Source: G965204755 sp965243415
GTDB lineage: Bacteria > Acidobacteriota > Vicinamibacteria > Marinacidobacterales > Marinacidobacteraceae
Direction: 5' to 3'
Length of the DNA: 64,000 nucleotides
Assembly: GCA_965243415.1 (NCBI GenBank)
Contig: OZ251549.1
Coordinates: forward strand, 3,286,001-3,350,000
The notes under the pieces were generated by a model that did no database searches, was not told the DNA's origin, and worked only from the letters and a program-made list of their open reading frames with translations. Made by a program: the position numbers and the translations under genes. Positions 43,298 through 51,541 of this stretch are shown here, in pieces. How positions within the stretch are numbered: position 1 is the stretch's first letter; each line of letters starts with the position of its first letter.

Positions 43298-43821
43298 CCG
43301 GAGACCTCCCCGGTTCCCCCGGCCGCGGTCGCCGGCCCGGCTTCGCTCCCGGAAGCGGCCGCGTCCGTTTCCGCGCCTTCCACCACCGAGCGGAGCGCCC
43401 GGCGGGTGGCCCGGCGCTCCTCCCGGAGCACGGAAACCGCCTTCAGCGCCCGCTCCGCCTGCTCGCGGCTGGCGACGGCGCCCTTCTCCGCCTCTTCCCG
43501 GGCGGCCAGCGCGGCCCGCTCCCGCGCCTCGGCGTCCTCCCGCGCCGACTCCGCCTCCCGCCGGGCGCTCTCGACCGCCGCCCGCTCCGTAGCCGCCGCT
43601 TTCTCCCGCGCTTCGGCTTCCTCCCGCGCCGACCCCGCTTCGCGCCGGGCGCTCTCGGCGGCGGTCCGTTCCGCGGCCGCCTGCTCCCGGGCGCGGGCGG
43701 CCTCTTCGCCCCGCCGCCCCAAGGCTGCCGCGAGTTCCTCGACCTCCGGGAGGAGGCCGCGCACCGAAGCCGCCGCGGCGACGAGCGGCGCGGCCGGTCG
43801 GTCCGCCGGCGAGTCGGACAC
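43294..43821 (-). CDS. Coiled-coil protein upstream of zapA, possibly ZapB-like
   Basis: 175 residues, nearly all Ala/Glu/Arg coiled coil, flanked by Ala/Gly-rich ends. Residues about 40-115 consist of an imperfect 28-residue tandem repeat (AAERTAAESARREAGSAREE, then ATERAAVESARREAESARED), an internally duplicated stretch also visible in the DNA. No membrane segment or enzyme motif is present. Coupling to zapA and the coiled-coil composition suggest a divisome factor comparable to ZapB, but there is no sequence-level proof. GTG start at 43821. Confidence 0.6.
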   Translation of the reverse strand: MSDSPADRPAAPLVAAAASVRGLLPEVEELAAALGRRGEEAARAREQAAAERTAAESARREAGSAREEAEAREKAAATERAAVESARREAESAREDAEARERAALAAREEAEKGAVASREQAERALKAVSVLREERRATRRALRSVVEGAETDAAASGSEAGPATAAGGTGEVSG

Positions 43822-43853
43822 CGACGGGCGGGACTCCGGCGCCTGCCCCGGAC

Positions 43854-44222
43854 TCAGGCGGGCGTTTCCCCGAGCGCCGACCGGGCGGTCGCGACCAGGT
43901 GGTCGAACGCCGCCGGGTCGTGGACCGCCAGTTCCGCCAGTTGCTTGCGCGAGACCCCGACGCCGGCGAGGGAAAGACCGTGGGCGAACCGCGCGTAGGG
44001 CAGCCCCCGCTCGCGGGCGGCGGCGCTGATGCGGGTGATCCAGAGTCGGCGGAAGTCGCGCTTCCGGGCCCGGCGGTCGCGGTAGGCGTAGGTGAGCGCC
44101 CGGTCCACCGCCTGTTTCGCGTGACGGTAGAGCGATCCGCGCATTCCCCGGTAGCCGCGGGTGAGTTTCAGGACGCGCCGCCGCCGATCGCGCCGGTGGG
44201 CGCCTCGCTTGACTCGTGACAT
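43854..44222 (-). CDS. rplT: 50S ribosomal protein L20
   Basis: 122 residues with the L20 signature RVKRGAHRRDRRRRVLKLTR, GYRGMRGSLYRHAKQAVDRA and LWITRISAAARERGLPYARF. A primary assembly protein of the large subunit, which in several bacteria also represses its own infC-rpmI-rplT operon. Third gene of that operon here, 30 bases after rpmI, with GGAGAAC upstream of the ATG. Confidence 0.97.
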   Translation of the reverse strand: MSRVKRGAHRRDRRRRVLKLTRGYRGMRGSLYRHAKQAVDRALTYAYRDRRARKRDFRRLWITRISAAARERGLPYARFAHGLSLAGVGVSRKQLAELAVHDPAAFDHLVATARSALGETPA

Positions 44223-44252
44223 CGAAGTTCTCCGGGAGTCCCCGCTCGCGCC

Positions 44253-44447
44253 TCAGCCGATGATCTCGGCGATGGTCTTCGCCTCGCCGCGGAACACCCA
44301 GGAGCCGCTGCGCAGCCGCCGCCGGCGCTTCGACGACTTCTTGGTGAGGATGTGGCTGTGGTACGCCCGCCGGCGCCGCACTTTGCCGGTGGCGGTCTTG
44401 CGGAAACGCTTGGCGGCGCCCCGATGGGTCTTCTTCTTGAGTTTCAT
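44253..44447 (-). CDS. rpmI: 50S ribosomal protein L35
   Basis: 64 residues, very basic, with KKKTHRGAAKRFRKTATGKV, the hallmark KRRRAYHSHILTKKSSKRRR-like region and a C-terminal RLRSGSW. A small large-subunit protein located between infC and rplT in the conserved order. Confidence 0.97.
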   Translation of the reverse strand: MKLKKKTHRGAAKRFRKTATGKVRRRRAYHSHILTKKSSKRRRRLRSGSWVFRGEAKTIAEIIG

Positions 44448-44542
44448 GGGGGGTACCGGGGCGCTTCTGCCGGAGGGAGTTGTTCTCGGGGGGCTCGTCG
44501 GCGCGGGGAATTTAGCCGGGAGGCGGGTTCCTGCCGAGTCCC

Positions 44543-45250
44543 CTACCGGGTCTCGACGCCGGCGGCGACCGCGGCTTCCGGCTCGACCGGAACCCCCTCG
44601 CCCCCCGAAACGACGCCGCCTTCCGGCGGGGCCGCGCCGCGCGAGGGCGCATCCTCAGCCTCCCGCGGCCCCCGCCGACCTCGGGCCGGCGCGCCCTCCT
44701 CGCGGCCGGCGCGCTCGGTCCGCAGCGCATCGAGCAGCCGCCGGACCGGGCTCAGGATCATGCTCATCTGGTTGCCCACGATGTTGGAGCGCGACTCCAC
44801 CGTCGCCACCTCGGACAGCGCCTCGGTGACCTCGTCCAGGATGCGGTCCCCGATCTCCCGGTGGCTGCGCTCCCGGGCCCGCTTGAACCAGATCGTCGCC
44901 TTGACCTTGTGCCCCTCGTGGAGGAACCGGGTGATCTGCCGCATCTTCGTCTCCCGGTCGTGTTCGCCGATGATGATGCGGAACTTGACTTCCTTGACCT
45001 GGTTCTGCCGCTGGTTCCGCCGGTTCTCCTGCAGTTTCTTGCTCTGCTGATAGACGAACCGGCCGTGGTTCATGATCTTGCAGACCGGGGGCGTCCGGTC
45101 CGGCACGATCTCCACCAGGTCCAGGCCGCGGCCCCGGGCGAGACCCAGCGCCTCCTCCAGCGGCCGCTCTCCCAGTTTCTCGCCCGATTCGTCGATGACG
45201 AGGACGACGGACGCGCGAATGCGGTCGTTTACCCGGAGCGAGTTTTCGAT
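44543..45250 (-). CDS. infC: Translation initiation factor IF-3 with ATC start
   Basis: 235 residues. The N-domain (NSLRVNDRIRASVVLVIDES), linker (KKLQENRRNQRQNQVKEVKF) and C-domain (FLHEGHKVKATIWFKRARER) match IF-3, which keeps free 30S subunits apart from 50S and proofreads initiation. The natural start is the ATC at 45250, 6 bases after GGAGG, since IF-3 genes use rare AUU/AUC starts for autoregulation; an ATG 63 bases upstream would fall in the promoter. The last 55 residues are an Ala/Glu/Pro-rich extension beyond the usual C-terminus. Confidence 0.93.
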   Translation of the reverse strand: MENSLRVNDRIRASVVLVIDESGEKLGERPLEEALGLARGRGLDLVEIVPDRTPPVCKIMNHGRFVYQQSKKLQENRRNQRQNQVKEVKFRIIIGEHDRETKMRQITRFLHEGHKVKATIWFKRARERSHREIGDRILDEVTEALSEVATVESRSNIVGNQMSMILSPVRRLLDALRTERAGREEGAPARGRRGPREAEDAPSRGAAPPEGGVVSGGEGVPVEPEAAVAAGVETR

Positions 45251-45259
45251 GGAACACCT

Positions 45260-45275
45260 CCGCAGTTGGCTGCGG
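45260..45275 (-). promoter_or_regulatory. Leader hairpin abutting the infC Shine-Dalgarno
   Basis: CCGCAG-CCAA-CTGCGG on the minus strand forms a 6-base stem with a 4-base loop. Its 3' arm runs directly into the GGAGGTG ribosome site (45261-45255), sharing two G residues, so folding could limit access of ribosomes to the ATC start. Confidence 0.5.
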
Positions 45276-45283
45276 AACGGCGG

Positions 45284-45313
45284 ATTATCACCACTTCCCC
45301 CGCAGTTTTCCAA
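45284..45313 (-). promoter_or_regulatory. Promoter of infC-rpmI-rplT
   Basis: On the minus strand TTGGAA (45313-45308) and GATAAT (45289-45284) are separated by 18 bases, one of the best sigma70-type matches in the window. Transcription would begin near 45277, leaving a leader of about 27 bases that contains the hairpin and ribosome site. Confidence 0.55.
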
Positions 45314-45410
45314 TGAACCGGCCCGGCCGGCGGCGCCGCCGGACCGATCGCGACCCCGGTCACCACCCCGCCGGAGCGCGGGCGAGGGGCCGGAGGGGAC
45401 TCCCGGTCGG

Positions 45411-47315
45411 TCACGGATCGAGGGCCCGGGACGAGACCAGTTCCGCCAGTCGGTCGCCGAATTCGGTCTCGGTCTCGGTGTGCTGCGCCTTCACCCCGCG
45501 GGTCCGCACCGAGAGCGTCCCTTCCTCGGCTTCCCGGTCGCCGAAGACGATCATGAAGGGGACGCGCCGCAGTTCCGCCTGGCGGATCTTGTAGCCCATC
45601 TTCTCCCGGCGGTCGTCGAGTTCCACCCGGAACCCGCGCTCCCCGAGGCGGGCGGCGACGCCGGCGGCGGCCTCCCGGTGCCGGTCGGCGATGGGGGCGA
45701 CGAGCGCCTGCACCGGAGCGATCCAGACCGGGAAGGCGCCGCCGGTGTGCTCCACCAGCAGGGCGAAGAATCGCTCCACCGACCCCAGGATCGCCCGGTG
45801 GATCACCACCGGCCGCGCCCGCCCGCCGTCCTCGGTGGCGTAGGAGAGATCGAAGGCCGGCGCCTGGGAGAAGTCGAGTTGGATCGTGGCGCACTGGTGG
45901 GTGCGGCGGAGGGCGTCCGCCACATGGAAATCGATCTTGGGGCCGTAGAAGGCGCCGTCGCCCGGGTTCCGGGTGTGCTCCACCCCGGACCGGGCGAGCG
46001 CCCGCGCGAGGGCCGCCTCCGCTGCTTCCCAGTCGGCGTCGGCGCCGACGGACTTCTCCGGGCGCGTCGAGAGTTCCACCCGGAAGTCCCGGAAGCCGAA
46101 CTCCCGGTACACCTCGCCCACCAGGTCCATGAGATCCAGGATCTCCTCCTCGACCTGGTCGAGGCGGCAGTAGATGTGGGCGTCGTCCTGGGTGAAGGCC
46201 CGCACCCGGGTCAGCCCGGAGAGGACGCCCGAGGGCTCGTAGCGGTGGCAGTGGCCGAACTCGGAGAACCGCAGCGGGAGATCCCGGTAGGAGCGGATGT
46301 CGGACCGGTACACCATCGCGGCGCCCGGGCAGTTCATCGGCTTCAGGCCGAACCGCGACTCGTCCGACTCGACGAAGAACATGTTGTCCCGGTAGTGGTC
46401 GAGGTGCCCGCTGCGCTCCCAGACGGACTCGTTCAGGATGAGCGGCGTCCGGATCTCCCGATAGCGGCGGCGCTCCAACTTCTCCCGCATCGAGTCCAGC
46501 AGCCGGTTCACGACCCCCATGCCGGCGGGGAGCCAGAACACCTGCCCCGGCGCCTCCTCGGCGATGAGGAACAGGCGCTGGTCCTTGCCGATCCGCCGGT
46601 GGTCCCGGCGCTTCGCTTCTTCGAGCCGCCGGAGGTGCGCCGCCAGTTCCTTCCGGTCGGTGAAACTGGTCGCGTAGATCCGCTGCATCGGGATCCCGGC
46701 GGCGTCGCCCTTCCAGTAGGCGTTGGAACTGCTGAGCACCTTCACCGCCCGGAGGACCCCGGTGTCCGGCACATGGGGCCCCTCGCAGAAGTCGAAAAAA
46801 CTCCCCACCCGGTAGCAGGAGACGGTGTCGTCGCCCTTGTCCCGGATGAGTTCCACCTTGAAGGGCTCGTTCTGCTCCTCGAAGATCCGGATCGCCTCCG
46901 CCTTCGGCAGCGTCTCCCGCTCGAAGGGGAGGCGCTCCTTCACCAGTTCCCGCATCCGGGCTTCGATGCGCGCCAGGTCCTCGGTGGTGAACGGCTCCTC
47001 GACCCGGAAGTCGTAGTAGAAGCCGTCGGTGATCGGCGGGCCCACGCCGTACTGCGCCTCCGGGAACACCTCCTTGACCGCCGCCGCCAGCAGGTGCGCC
47101 GAACTGTGACGGAAGACATGGAGACCCCGGGGATCTTCCGGGGTCAGGAACTCGATCGCCCCGTCGCTCTCCGGGCGGAAGGCCAGGTCCACTTCGCGTC
47201 CCTCGAACACCGCCGCCACGGTTCCCTGCGGCGCCACTTCCGCGATCGGCGCCCCCGCCGGGAGCGAAGCCCGGGCGCCGTCGGGAAGGGAGAGGCGGAT
47301 CGGGGCGGAAGTCAT
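45411..47315 (-). CDS. thrS: Threonyl-tRNA synthetase
   Basis: 634 residues: N-terminal TGS domain (IRLSLPDGARASLPAGAPIA), the SAD editing domain (LHVFRHSSAHLLAAAVKEVF, and CEGPHVPDTG), the class II catalytic core with LKPMNCPGAAMVY (zinc Cys), RVRAFTQDDAHIYC and VVIHRAILGSVERF, and the anticodon-binding domain. It charges tRNA-Thr and edits Ser-tRNA. The start ATG at 47315 is the natural beginning of the TGS domain; the open frame upstream is low-complexity. No T-box leader was recognised. It precedes infC on the same strand, 97 bases before the infC promoter. Confidence 0.97.
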   Translation of the reverse strand: MTSAPIRLSLPDGARASLPAGAPIAEVAPQGTVAAVFEGREVDLAFRPESDGAIEFLTPEDPRGLHVFRHSSAHLLAAAVKEVFPEAQYGVGPPITDGFYYDFRVEEPFTTEDLARIEARMRELVKERLPFERETLPKAEAIRIFEEQNEPFKVELIRDKGDDTVSCYRVGSFFDFCEGPHVPDTGVLRAVKVLSSSNAYWKGDAAGIPMQRIYATSFTDRKELAAHLRRLEEAKRRDHRRIGKDQRLFLIAEEAPGQVFWLPAGMGVVNRLLDSMREKLERRRYREIRTPLILNESVWERSGHLDHYRDNMFFVESDESRFGLKPMNCPGAAMVYRSDIRSYRDLPLRFSEFGHCHRYEPSGVLSGLTRVRAFTQDDAHIYCRLDQVEEEILDLMDLVGEVYREFGFRDFRVELSTRPEKSVGADADWEAAEAALARALARSGVEHTRNPGDGAFYGPKIDFHVADALRRTHQCATIQLDFSQAPAFDLSYATEDGGRARPVVIHRAILGSVERFFALLVEHTGGAFPVWIAPVQALVAPIADRHREAAAGVAARLGERGFRVELDDRREKMGYKIRQAELRRVPFMIVFGDREAEEGTLSVRTRGVKAQHTETETEFGDRLAELVSSRALDP

Positions 47316-47595
47316 GGGAAAAGCGGAGGGAAGAAGCGGGAGGGAGAAGTCGAAGGCGGGAGTCGGGGAGCGGCGCCGGCCGGAAGGAATCCGGAGGGAG
47401 CCGTCCCGGCGGAACCGGGCGAGGCCCCGGGAGGGAGCCGGGTCGGCGAACGAGGCGCGGAACGGGAGCGGGCGGGCCCGAACAGACCGGGCCGAGGTAT
47501 CGCGTACCCGGGTCGGGGCGACCGTCTCGTCCCCGGCGCGTCGGACCACCCGACCGGGCGAGCGGCCCGACCCAGCGACCCGACCGACAGCCCGA

Positions 47596-47670
47596 TGGTA
47601 GGCGCGGGCGGATTTGAACCGCCGACTTCTACCGCGTCAAGGTAGCGCTCTCCCCCTGAGCTACGCGCCT
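47596..47670 (-). tRNA. tRNA-Val (anticodon GAC)
   Basis: A complete 75-base cloverleaf on the minus strand: acceptor AGGCGCG pairs with CGCGCCT, D-arm GCTCAGGGGGAGAGC, anticodon arm CTACC-TTGACGC-GGTAG with anticodon GAC, T-arm GGCGG-TTCAAAT-CCGCC and an encoded CCA at 47598-47596. It reads GUC/GUU valine codons. Position 37 is G where A is usual. It stands alone between thrS and the serine hydrolase. Confidence 0.96.
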
Positions 47671-47784
47671 TCCCCTGCGCAACCTCCGTTGCAACCGGAC
47701 ATCGTAACACGGCGGAGACCGGCCCGGCCCGCCGGTCGTGGCGCCGGGCCGGCGAGGCGGCCCTTCCGGGAGGGCCCCGCCGGC

Positions 47785-49074
47785 CTATTCCAGCGCCGCC
47801 AGCACCTTCCCCAGGAAGGGGGCGACCGCGCCGCCCTCGATCCAGCGCACCACCACCACCAGGTCGTTCTCCCAGTCCACATAGACGATGTTGCTGCCGG
47901 CGCCGCGGAAGGTCACCGCGCTGTCCGGCGCCGCCGGGACGGACTTGACCGACTCGCCGTCGCGCTCCACCGGATGGTTCAGGAACCAGTTCATGTACCC
48001 GTAGCCGGGATTCACCCGGCCCGGGGTGCGAGCCATCTCGATCCAGTCCTCGGAGATGAGTTGCCGGCCGTTCCAGTTGCCCATCCGCAGGAACAGGAGG
48101 CCGAAGCGCGCCAGGTCCCGCCCGCTGAGGTGCATCCCCCCGCCCCAGTGGCCGCCGCCGCTGACCGACTGCAACTTCCGCCCGTCGATCATCACCCAGG
48201 AGTTCTCGTAACCGTGCCACCGCCAGCGGTTCGAAGCCCCGATGGGGTCCATGATCCGGTAGCGCAGCACCACCGGGAGCGGCTCCCGCACCACTTCGAG
48301 CGCCGCCAGGGCGAGCAGGTTCACCCGGACATCGTTGTATTTGTAGTGGGTCCCGGGCTCGTGCATCGGACGGTCCGGGTACTCGAACGGGTGCTCGCCC
48401 ACGGGCCGGTCCGCCCAGTCCGGTTTGCCGAAGAGTTCCCCCTGCCAGTCGCTCGTCTGCCGGAGCAGGTGGTCCCAGGTGATGGATTCGTTGTGTTCCG
48501 AACCGAACAGTTCGTCGTTGGGCATATAGGGCCCCACCCGGTCGTCCACCGAGGAGATCAGGTCGTCGTCGTAGAGCACCCCGACGACGGTGGAGAGGAA
48601 GGTCTTCGACACGCTGAAGGTCATGTCCACCTTCTCGGTGGGCCCCCACTCCGCCACCAGGAACCCGCCCCGGACCACGATGCCGCTCAGGGCGCCGCGC
48701 ACCGTGGTCGGCCCGATGCGGCTGCCGAAGGGTTCCCGGGCGAAGGTCAACTCGTGGTTCAGCGCCAGGTCCCGGGGGGCGTCCGACTCCGAGGCCACCG
48801 CGAACTCGATGGCCTCGTCGAGCGCCGCCGGGTCGAACCCCGCTTCCTCGGGGGACTGCGTCTGCCAGTTGTGCCGCTTCGGGAAGTACGGCGTCTGCGC
48901 GAAGGCCGCGCCGGCGAAGAACGCCCCGGCCAGCAGCACTCCGGCGAGCCGGGCGGCCGCGGCCCCGAAGCGCCGGGGAGGGAGCGGGCCGGAGAGCGTC
49001 CACCGGCGCCGGCGGCGGACCCCGCCGCAGCGAAGGCCCCGGCTTCCGGTTCGGTCGGCTGTGATCCGGTTCAT
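47785..49074 (-). CDS. Exported serine hydrolase of the beta-lactamase/class C family
   Basis: 429 residues with a signal peptide (ARLAGVLLAGAFFAGAAFAQ). The penicillin-binding-protein-like fold shows the Ser-x-x-Lys nucleophile motif in MTFSVSKTFLSTVVG, the YxN-type motif in YKYNDVRVNLLAL and a late GAGSNIVYVD in place of the KTG motif. Such proteins are often esterases or D-peptidases rather than true beta-lactamases; the lack of KTG argues for an esterase-like role. The ATG at 49074 is preceded by GAGAGGAAAC. It lies downstream of the CoxG-like gene. Confidence 0.87.
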   Translation of the reverse strand: MNRITADRTGSRGLRCGGVRRRRRWTLSGPLPPRRFGAAAARLAGVLLAGAFFAGAAFAQTPYFPKRHNWQTQSPEEAGFDPAALDEAIEFAVASESDAPRDLALNHELTFAREPFGSRIGPTTVRGALSGIVVRGGFLVAEWGPTEKVDMTFSVSKTFLSTVVGVLYDDDLISSVDDRVGPYMPNDELFGSEHNESITWDHLLRQTSDWQGELFGKPDWADRPVGEHPFEYPDRPMHEPGTHYKYNDVRVNLLALAALEVVREPLPVVLRYRIMDPIGASNRWRWHGYENSWVMIDGRKLQSVSGGGHWGGGMHLSGRDLARFGLLFLRMGNWNGRQLISEDWIEMARTPGRVNPGYGYMNWFLNHPVERDGESVKSVPAAPDSAVTFRGAGSNIVYVDWENDLVVVVRWIEGGAVAPFLGKVLAALE

Positions 49075-49170
49075 GACTGTTTCCTCTCTTTCCGGGCCGG
49101 CGTCCCTTCGCCGGCGGCGATGACGGCGCCGGCCCCGTGGCCGGGCCGGCGCGGGAGCGGACCTCCGCCC

Positions 49171-49629
49171 TCAGGCGGAATCCCCGCTCGGCGCTTCGAT
49201 CCTGGACTTCATGGCGGCGAAGAAGGCCCGCAGCACGCGCTCGGTGACCGGCTTCAGCAACCGCGAAGCGAGCCCCGCGAGCGGCCCGCCCACGCGCACC
49301 GTCCCCTTCCAGTCGAGGGCGGTGCCGGCGCCGTCGTCCCGCAGGCACAACTCGCTGGAGCCGTCGATGACCGCATTCGATCCCCTCCCCCGCATCGTCA
49401 GCCGCGCCCGCTCGGGCTCCACCAACTCGACGAACTCGATGACGGTCTTCGACTTCAGCCCGACGGTGCCCAGTTTCACGCCGCCGACCACCTCGAACCG
49501 CTTGCCCGGTTCCAGGATGCGGACCGACTCGACCCCCGGCGTGCAACCCGCCACCGACTCGGGGTCGGTGACGAAGCGCCACACCGCGTCGCGCGGCGCG
49601 GCGATGTTCTCGGTCCCGCGGATTTCCAT
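49171..49629 (-). CDS. CoxG-like SRPBCC-domain protein
   Basis: 152 residues: EIRGTENIAAPRDAVWRFVT then DPESVAGCTPGVESV is the typical opening of carbon-monoxide-dehydrogenase subunit G (CoxG) proteins, an SRPBCC lipid/ligand-binding fold. CoxG helps CO-dehydrogenase maturation or membrane attachment, but no cox genes are nearby and the fold is widely reused, so only the family is assigned. The ATG at 49629 lies 7 bases after a TAGAAT box and lacks a Shine-Dalgarno. Confidence 0.83.
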   Translation of the reverse strand: MEIRGTENIAAPRDAVWRFVTDPESVAGCTPGVESVRILEPGKRFEVVGGVKLGTVGLKSKTVIEFVELVEPERARLTMRGRGSNAVIDGSSELCLRDDGAGTALDWKGTVRVGGPLAGLASRLLKPVTERVLRAFFAAMKSRIEAPSGDSA

Positions 49630-49636
49630 GGAGACG

Positions 49637-49642
49637 ATTCTA
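49637..49642 (-). promoter_or_regulatory. -10-like box TAGAAT, 7 bases before the coxG-like ATG
   Basis: TAGAAT then CGTCTCC then ATG on the minus strand: a good -10 match at leaderless distance. Confidence 0.5.
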
Positions 49643-49981
49643 CGAAACGCCCGCGGGCGCCCCGACCGCCCCGGGAACGGCGCGCGACATTCCCGCCGCT
49701 GTCCGTCACGCCACGGAGGAGAGCGCCGCCGCTTCCGTTCGCGAAGGGGGCGATCTCGTCGGCGCGATGGTCACGTCGGGGCGCGACCGGACGGTTGCCG
49801 CGGAAGCCGGATCTCCTCGAACTCCCGGTCACCGTCTTCGCCGGGGCGCCGGCGCCGGGCGAGGTCCCCGGGGGCGTACTCCACGAGTTCCCGACGGGTC
49901 CGCCGGCGCCGGCCCGGGCGCCGGGCCGAAGAGTGGTGGCGCCCGCCGCGGTCCCGGAGCGGCCTCCGCCGGCCGACTCGA
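49643..49981. other. Gene-free region between coxG-like gene and glpK
   Basis: About 340 bases downstream of glpK and upstream of the CoxG-like gene. No family match in any frame, and no repeat or clear RNA structure was found. Confidence 0.5.
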
Positions 49982-51541
49982 TCATTCCGCCCAGCCGAAA
50001 CTGCGTTCCACCGCCTTTTGCCAGTCGGCCATCCGGCGCTCCCGCTCGCCGGCCGCCATCGTCGGTTCGAAGCGGGCGTCCTCGGTCAGCGCCTCGGCCA
50101 GGTCGTCCTCGGATTCCCAGAACCCGGCAGCCAGACCGGCGCACGCCGCCGCCCCGAAGGCGGTCGTCTCCACCAGCCGCGGGCGCGCCACCGGCGCCCC
50201 CAGGAGATCCGCCTGGAAGGACAGCAGGGTGTCGTTCACGGCCATCCCGCCGTCCACGCGCAGTTCGGTCAGCGGGAAACTCGCGTCCCGGGCCATGGCG
50301 TCGAGCACCTCCCGCACCTGGAAAGCCGAGGCCTCGAGGGCCGCCCGGGCCAGGTGGCGGCGGTCGGCGTGCCGGGTCAGTCCGCAGATCACGCCCCGGG
50401 CGTCGCTGCGCCAGTACGGCGAGAAGAGCCCCGAGAAGGCCGGGACGATGACCACGCCGCCGCTGTCCGCCACTTCGTCCGCGAGCGCCGCGATCCCCTC
50501 GGCGGAGTCGGCCAGCCGCAAACAGTCCCGCAGCCACTGCACCAGCGAGCCGGCGACGGCGACGGAACCTTCGAGGGCGTAGTCGGTCCGCCCCGGTTCG
50601 GCGTAGGCGACCGTCGTCAGCAGCCCGGAAGCCGAGGGAACCGGCTCGCTCCCGGTGTGCCTCAGCAGGAACGCGCCGGTCCCGTAGGTGCACTTGGCCT
50701 CGCCGGGCCGCCTCCGCAAGTGGCCGAGGAGCGCCGACTGCTGGTCGCCGATCACGCCGGTGATCGGGACGCTCGCCCCGAAGGGCCCGTCGGCCGCCGT
50801 CCGCCCCCAGGCCTCCGGGTGCGCCGAGGGAGTGATCTCCGGGAGCATCCGGCGGGGGATCCGCTGCGCTTCCACCAACTCCGGGCTCCACTCCAGACGC
50901 CGGAGATCCATCAGCAGCGTCCGGCTGGCGTTCGTGGCGTCGGTCCGATGCCCGGCGCGGCCGCCGGTCAGACACCGGACCAGCCACGAATCCACCGTCC
51001 CGAACACCGCCCGCCCGGAGGCGGCGCGCTCCCGGAGGCCGTCCCCGGAGTCGAGCAGCCAGCGCAGTTTCGGCCCGGAGAAGTAGGTCGCCGCCGGGAG
51101 CCCGGTGATCTCCCGCAGCCGCTGCGCGCCCACGGCCCGCTCGAGTTCCGCGGCCAGGCCCGCGGTGCGGGTGTCCTGCCAGACGATCGCCGGAGCCAGC
51201 GGCTCGCCGGTGGCCGGGTCCCAGACGACGGTGGTCTCGCGCTGGTTGGTGATCCCCACCGCGGCCACTCTCCGCCCGTCGAGACCGGCGGCGGCGAGCG
51301 CGCCGGCGATGACCTCCTCCACCCGCGAGCGGATCTCGGCGGCGTCGTGCTCGACCCGGCCGGGGCGGGGCGTGGACTGGCGATGCTCGCGCTGCGCCGA
51401 CCCGACGACCGCGCCCGCCCGGTCGAAGAGGAGGCAGCGACTGCTGGTCGTCCCCTGGTCCACCGCGGCGACGACGCGCCGCTCGCCGGACCGGACCCCG
51501 GCTCCGGCCGCCGGCGAACCGCGCCCGCCGCCGGCGCTCAC
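49982..51541 (-). CDS. glpK: Glycerol kinase
   Basis: 519 residues of the FGGY kinase family. Landmarks are AAVDQGTTSSRCLLFDRAG (phosphate 1), VGITNQRETTVVWD, PAIVWQDTRT, the FSGPKLRWLL segment and the C-terminal RVDGGMAVNDTLLSFQADLL. It phosphorylates glycerol to glycerol 3-phosphate. The GTG start at 51541 overlaps the stop of the deacylase gene (GTGA), giving a short extra N-terminal tail of about 20 Gly/Ala-rich residues. No glycerol facilitator or dehydrogenase gene is adjacent. Confidence 0.95.
   Translation of the reverse strand: MSAGGGRGSPAAGAGVRSGERRVVAAVDQGTTSSRCLLFDRAGAVVGSAQREHRQSTPRPGRVEHDAAEIRSRVEEVIAGALAAAGLDGRRVAAVGITNQRETTVVWDPATGEPLAPAIVWQDTRTAGLAAELERAVGAQRLREITGLPAATYFSGPKLRWLLDSGDGLRERAASGRAVFGTVDSWLVRCLTGGRAGHRTDATNASRTLLMDLRRLEWSPELVEAQRIPRRMLPEITPSAHPEAWGRTAADGPFGASVPITGVIGDQQSALLGHLRRRPGEAKCTYGTGAFLLRHTGSEPVPSASGLLTTVAYAEPGRTDYALEGSVAVAGSLVQWLRDCLRLADSAEGIAALADEVADSGGVVIVPAFSGLFSPYWRSDARGVICGLTRHADRRHLARAALEASAFQVREVLDAMARDASFPLTELRVDGGMAVNDTLLSFQADLLGAPVARPRLVETTAFGAAACAGLAAGFWESEDDLAEALTEDARFEPTMAAGERERRMADWQKAVERSFGWAE

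Noticed and set aside
45251..45313. infC starting at the upstream ATG (45313)
   Set aside because: That ATG lies within the -35 region of the likely promoter, has no ribosome site, and would add 21 residues not found in IF-3.
45314..47400. Possible T-box or other riboswitch for thrS, and TPP riboswitch for thiL
   Set aside because: I saw no T-box NGGTGG-type bulge or specifier stem upstream of thrS, and thiL lies inside a gene row without a leader.
47785..49074. True class C beta-lactamase
   Set aside because: The Ser-x-x-Lys and Tyr-x-Asn motifs are present but there is no Lys-Thr-Gly motif at the expected position, so a general serine hydrolase is the safer name.
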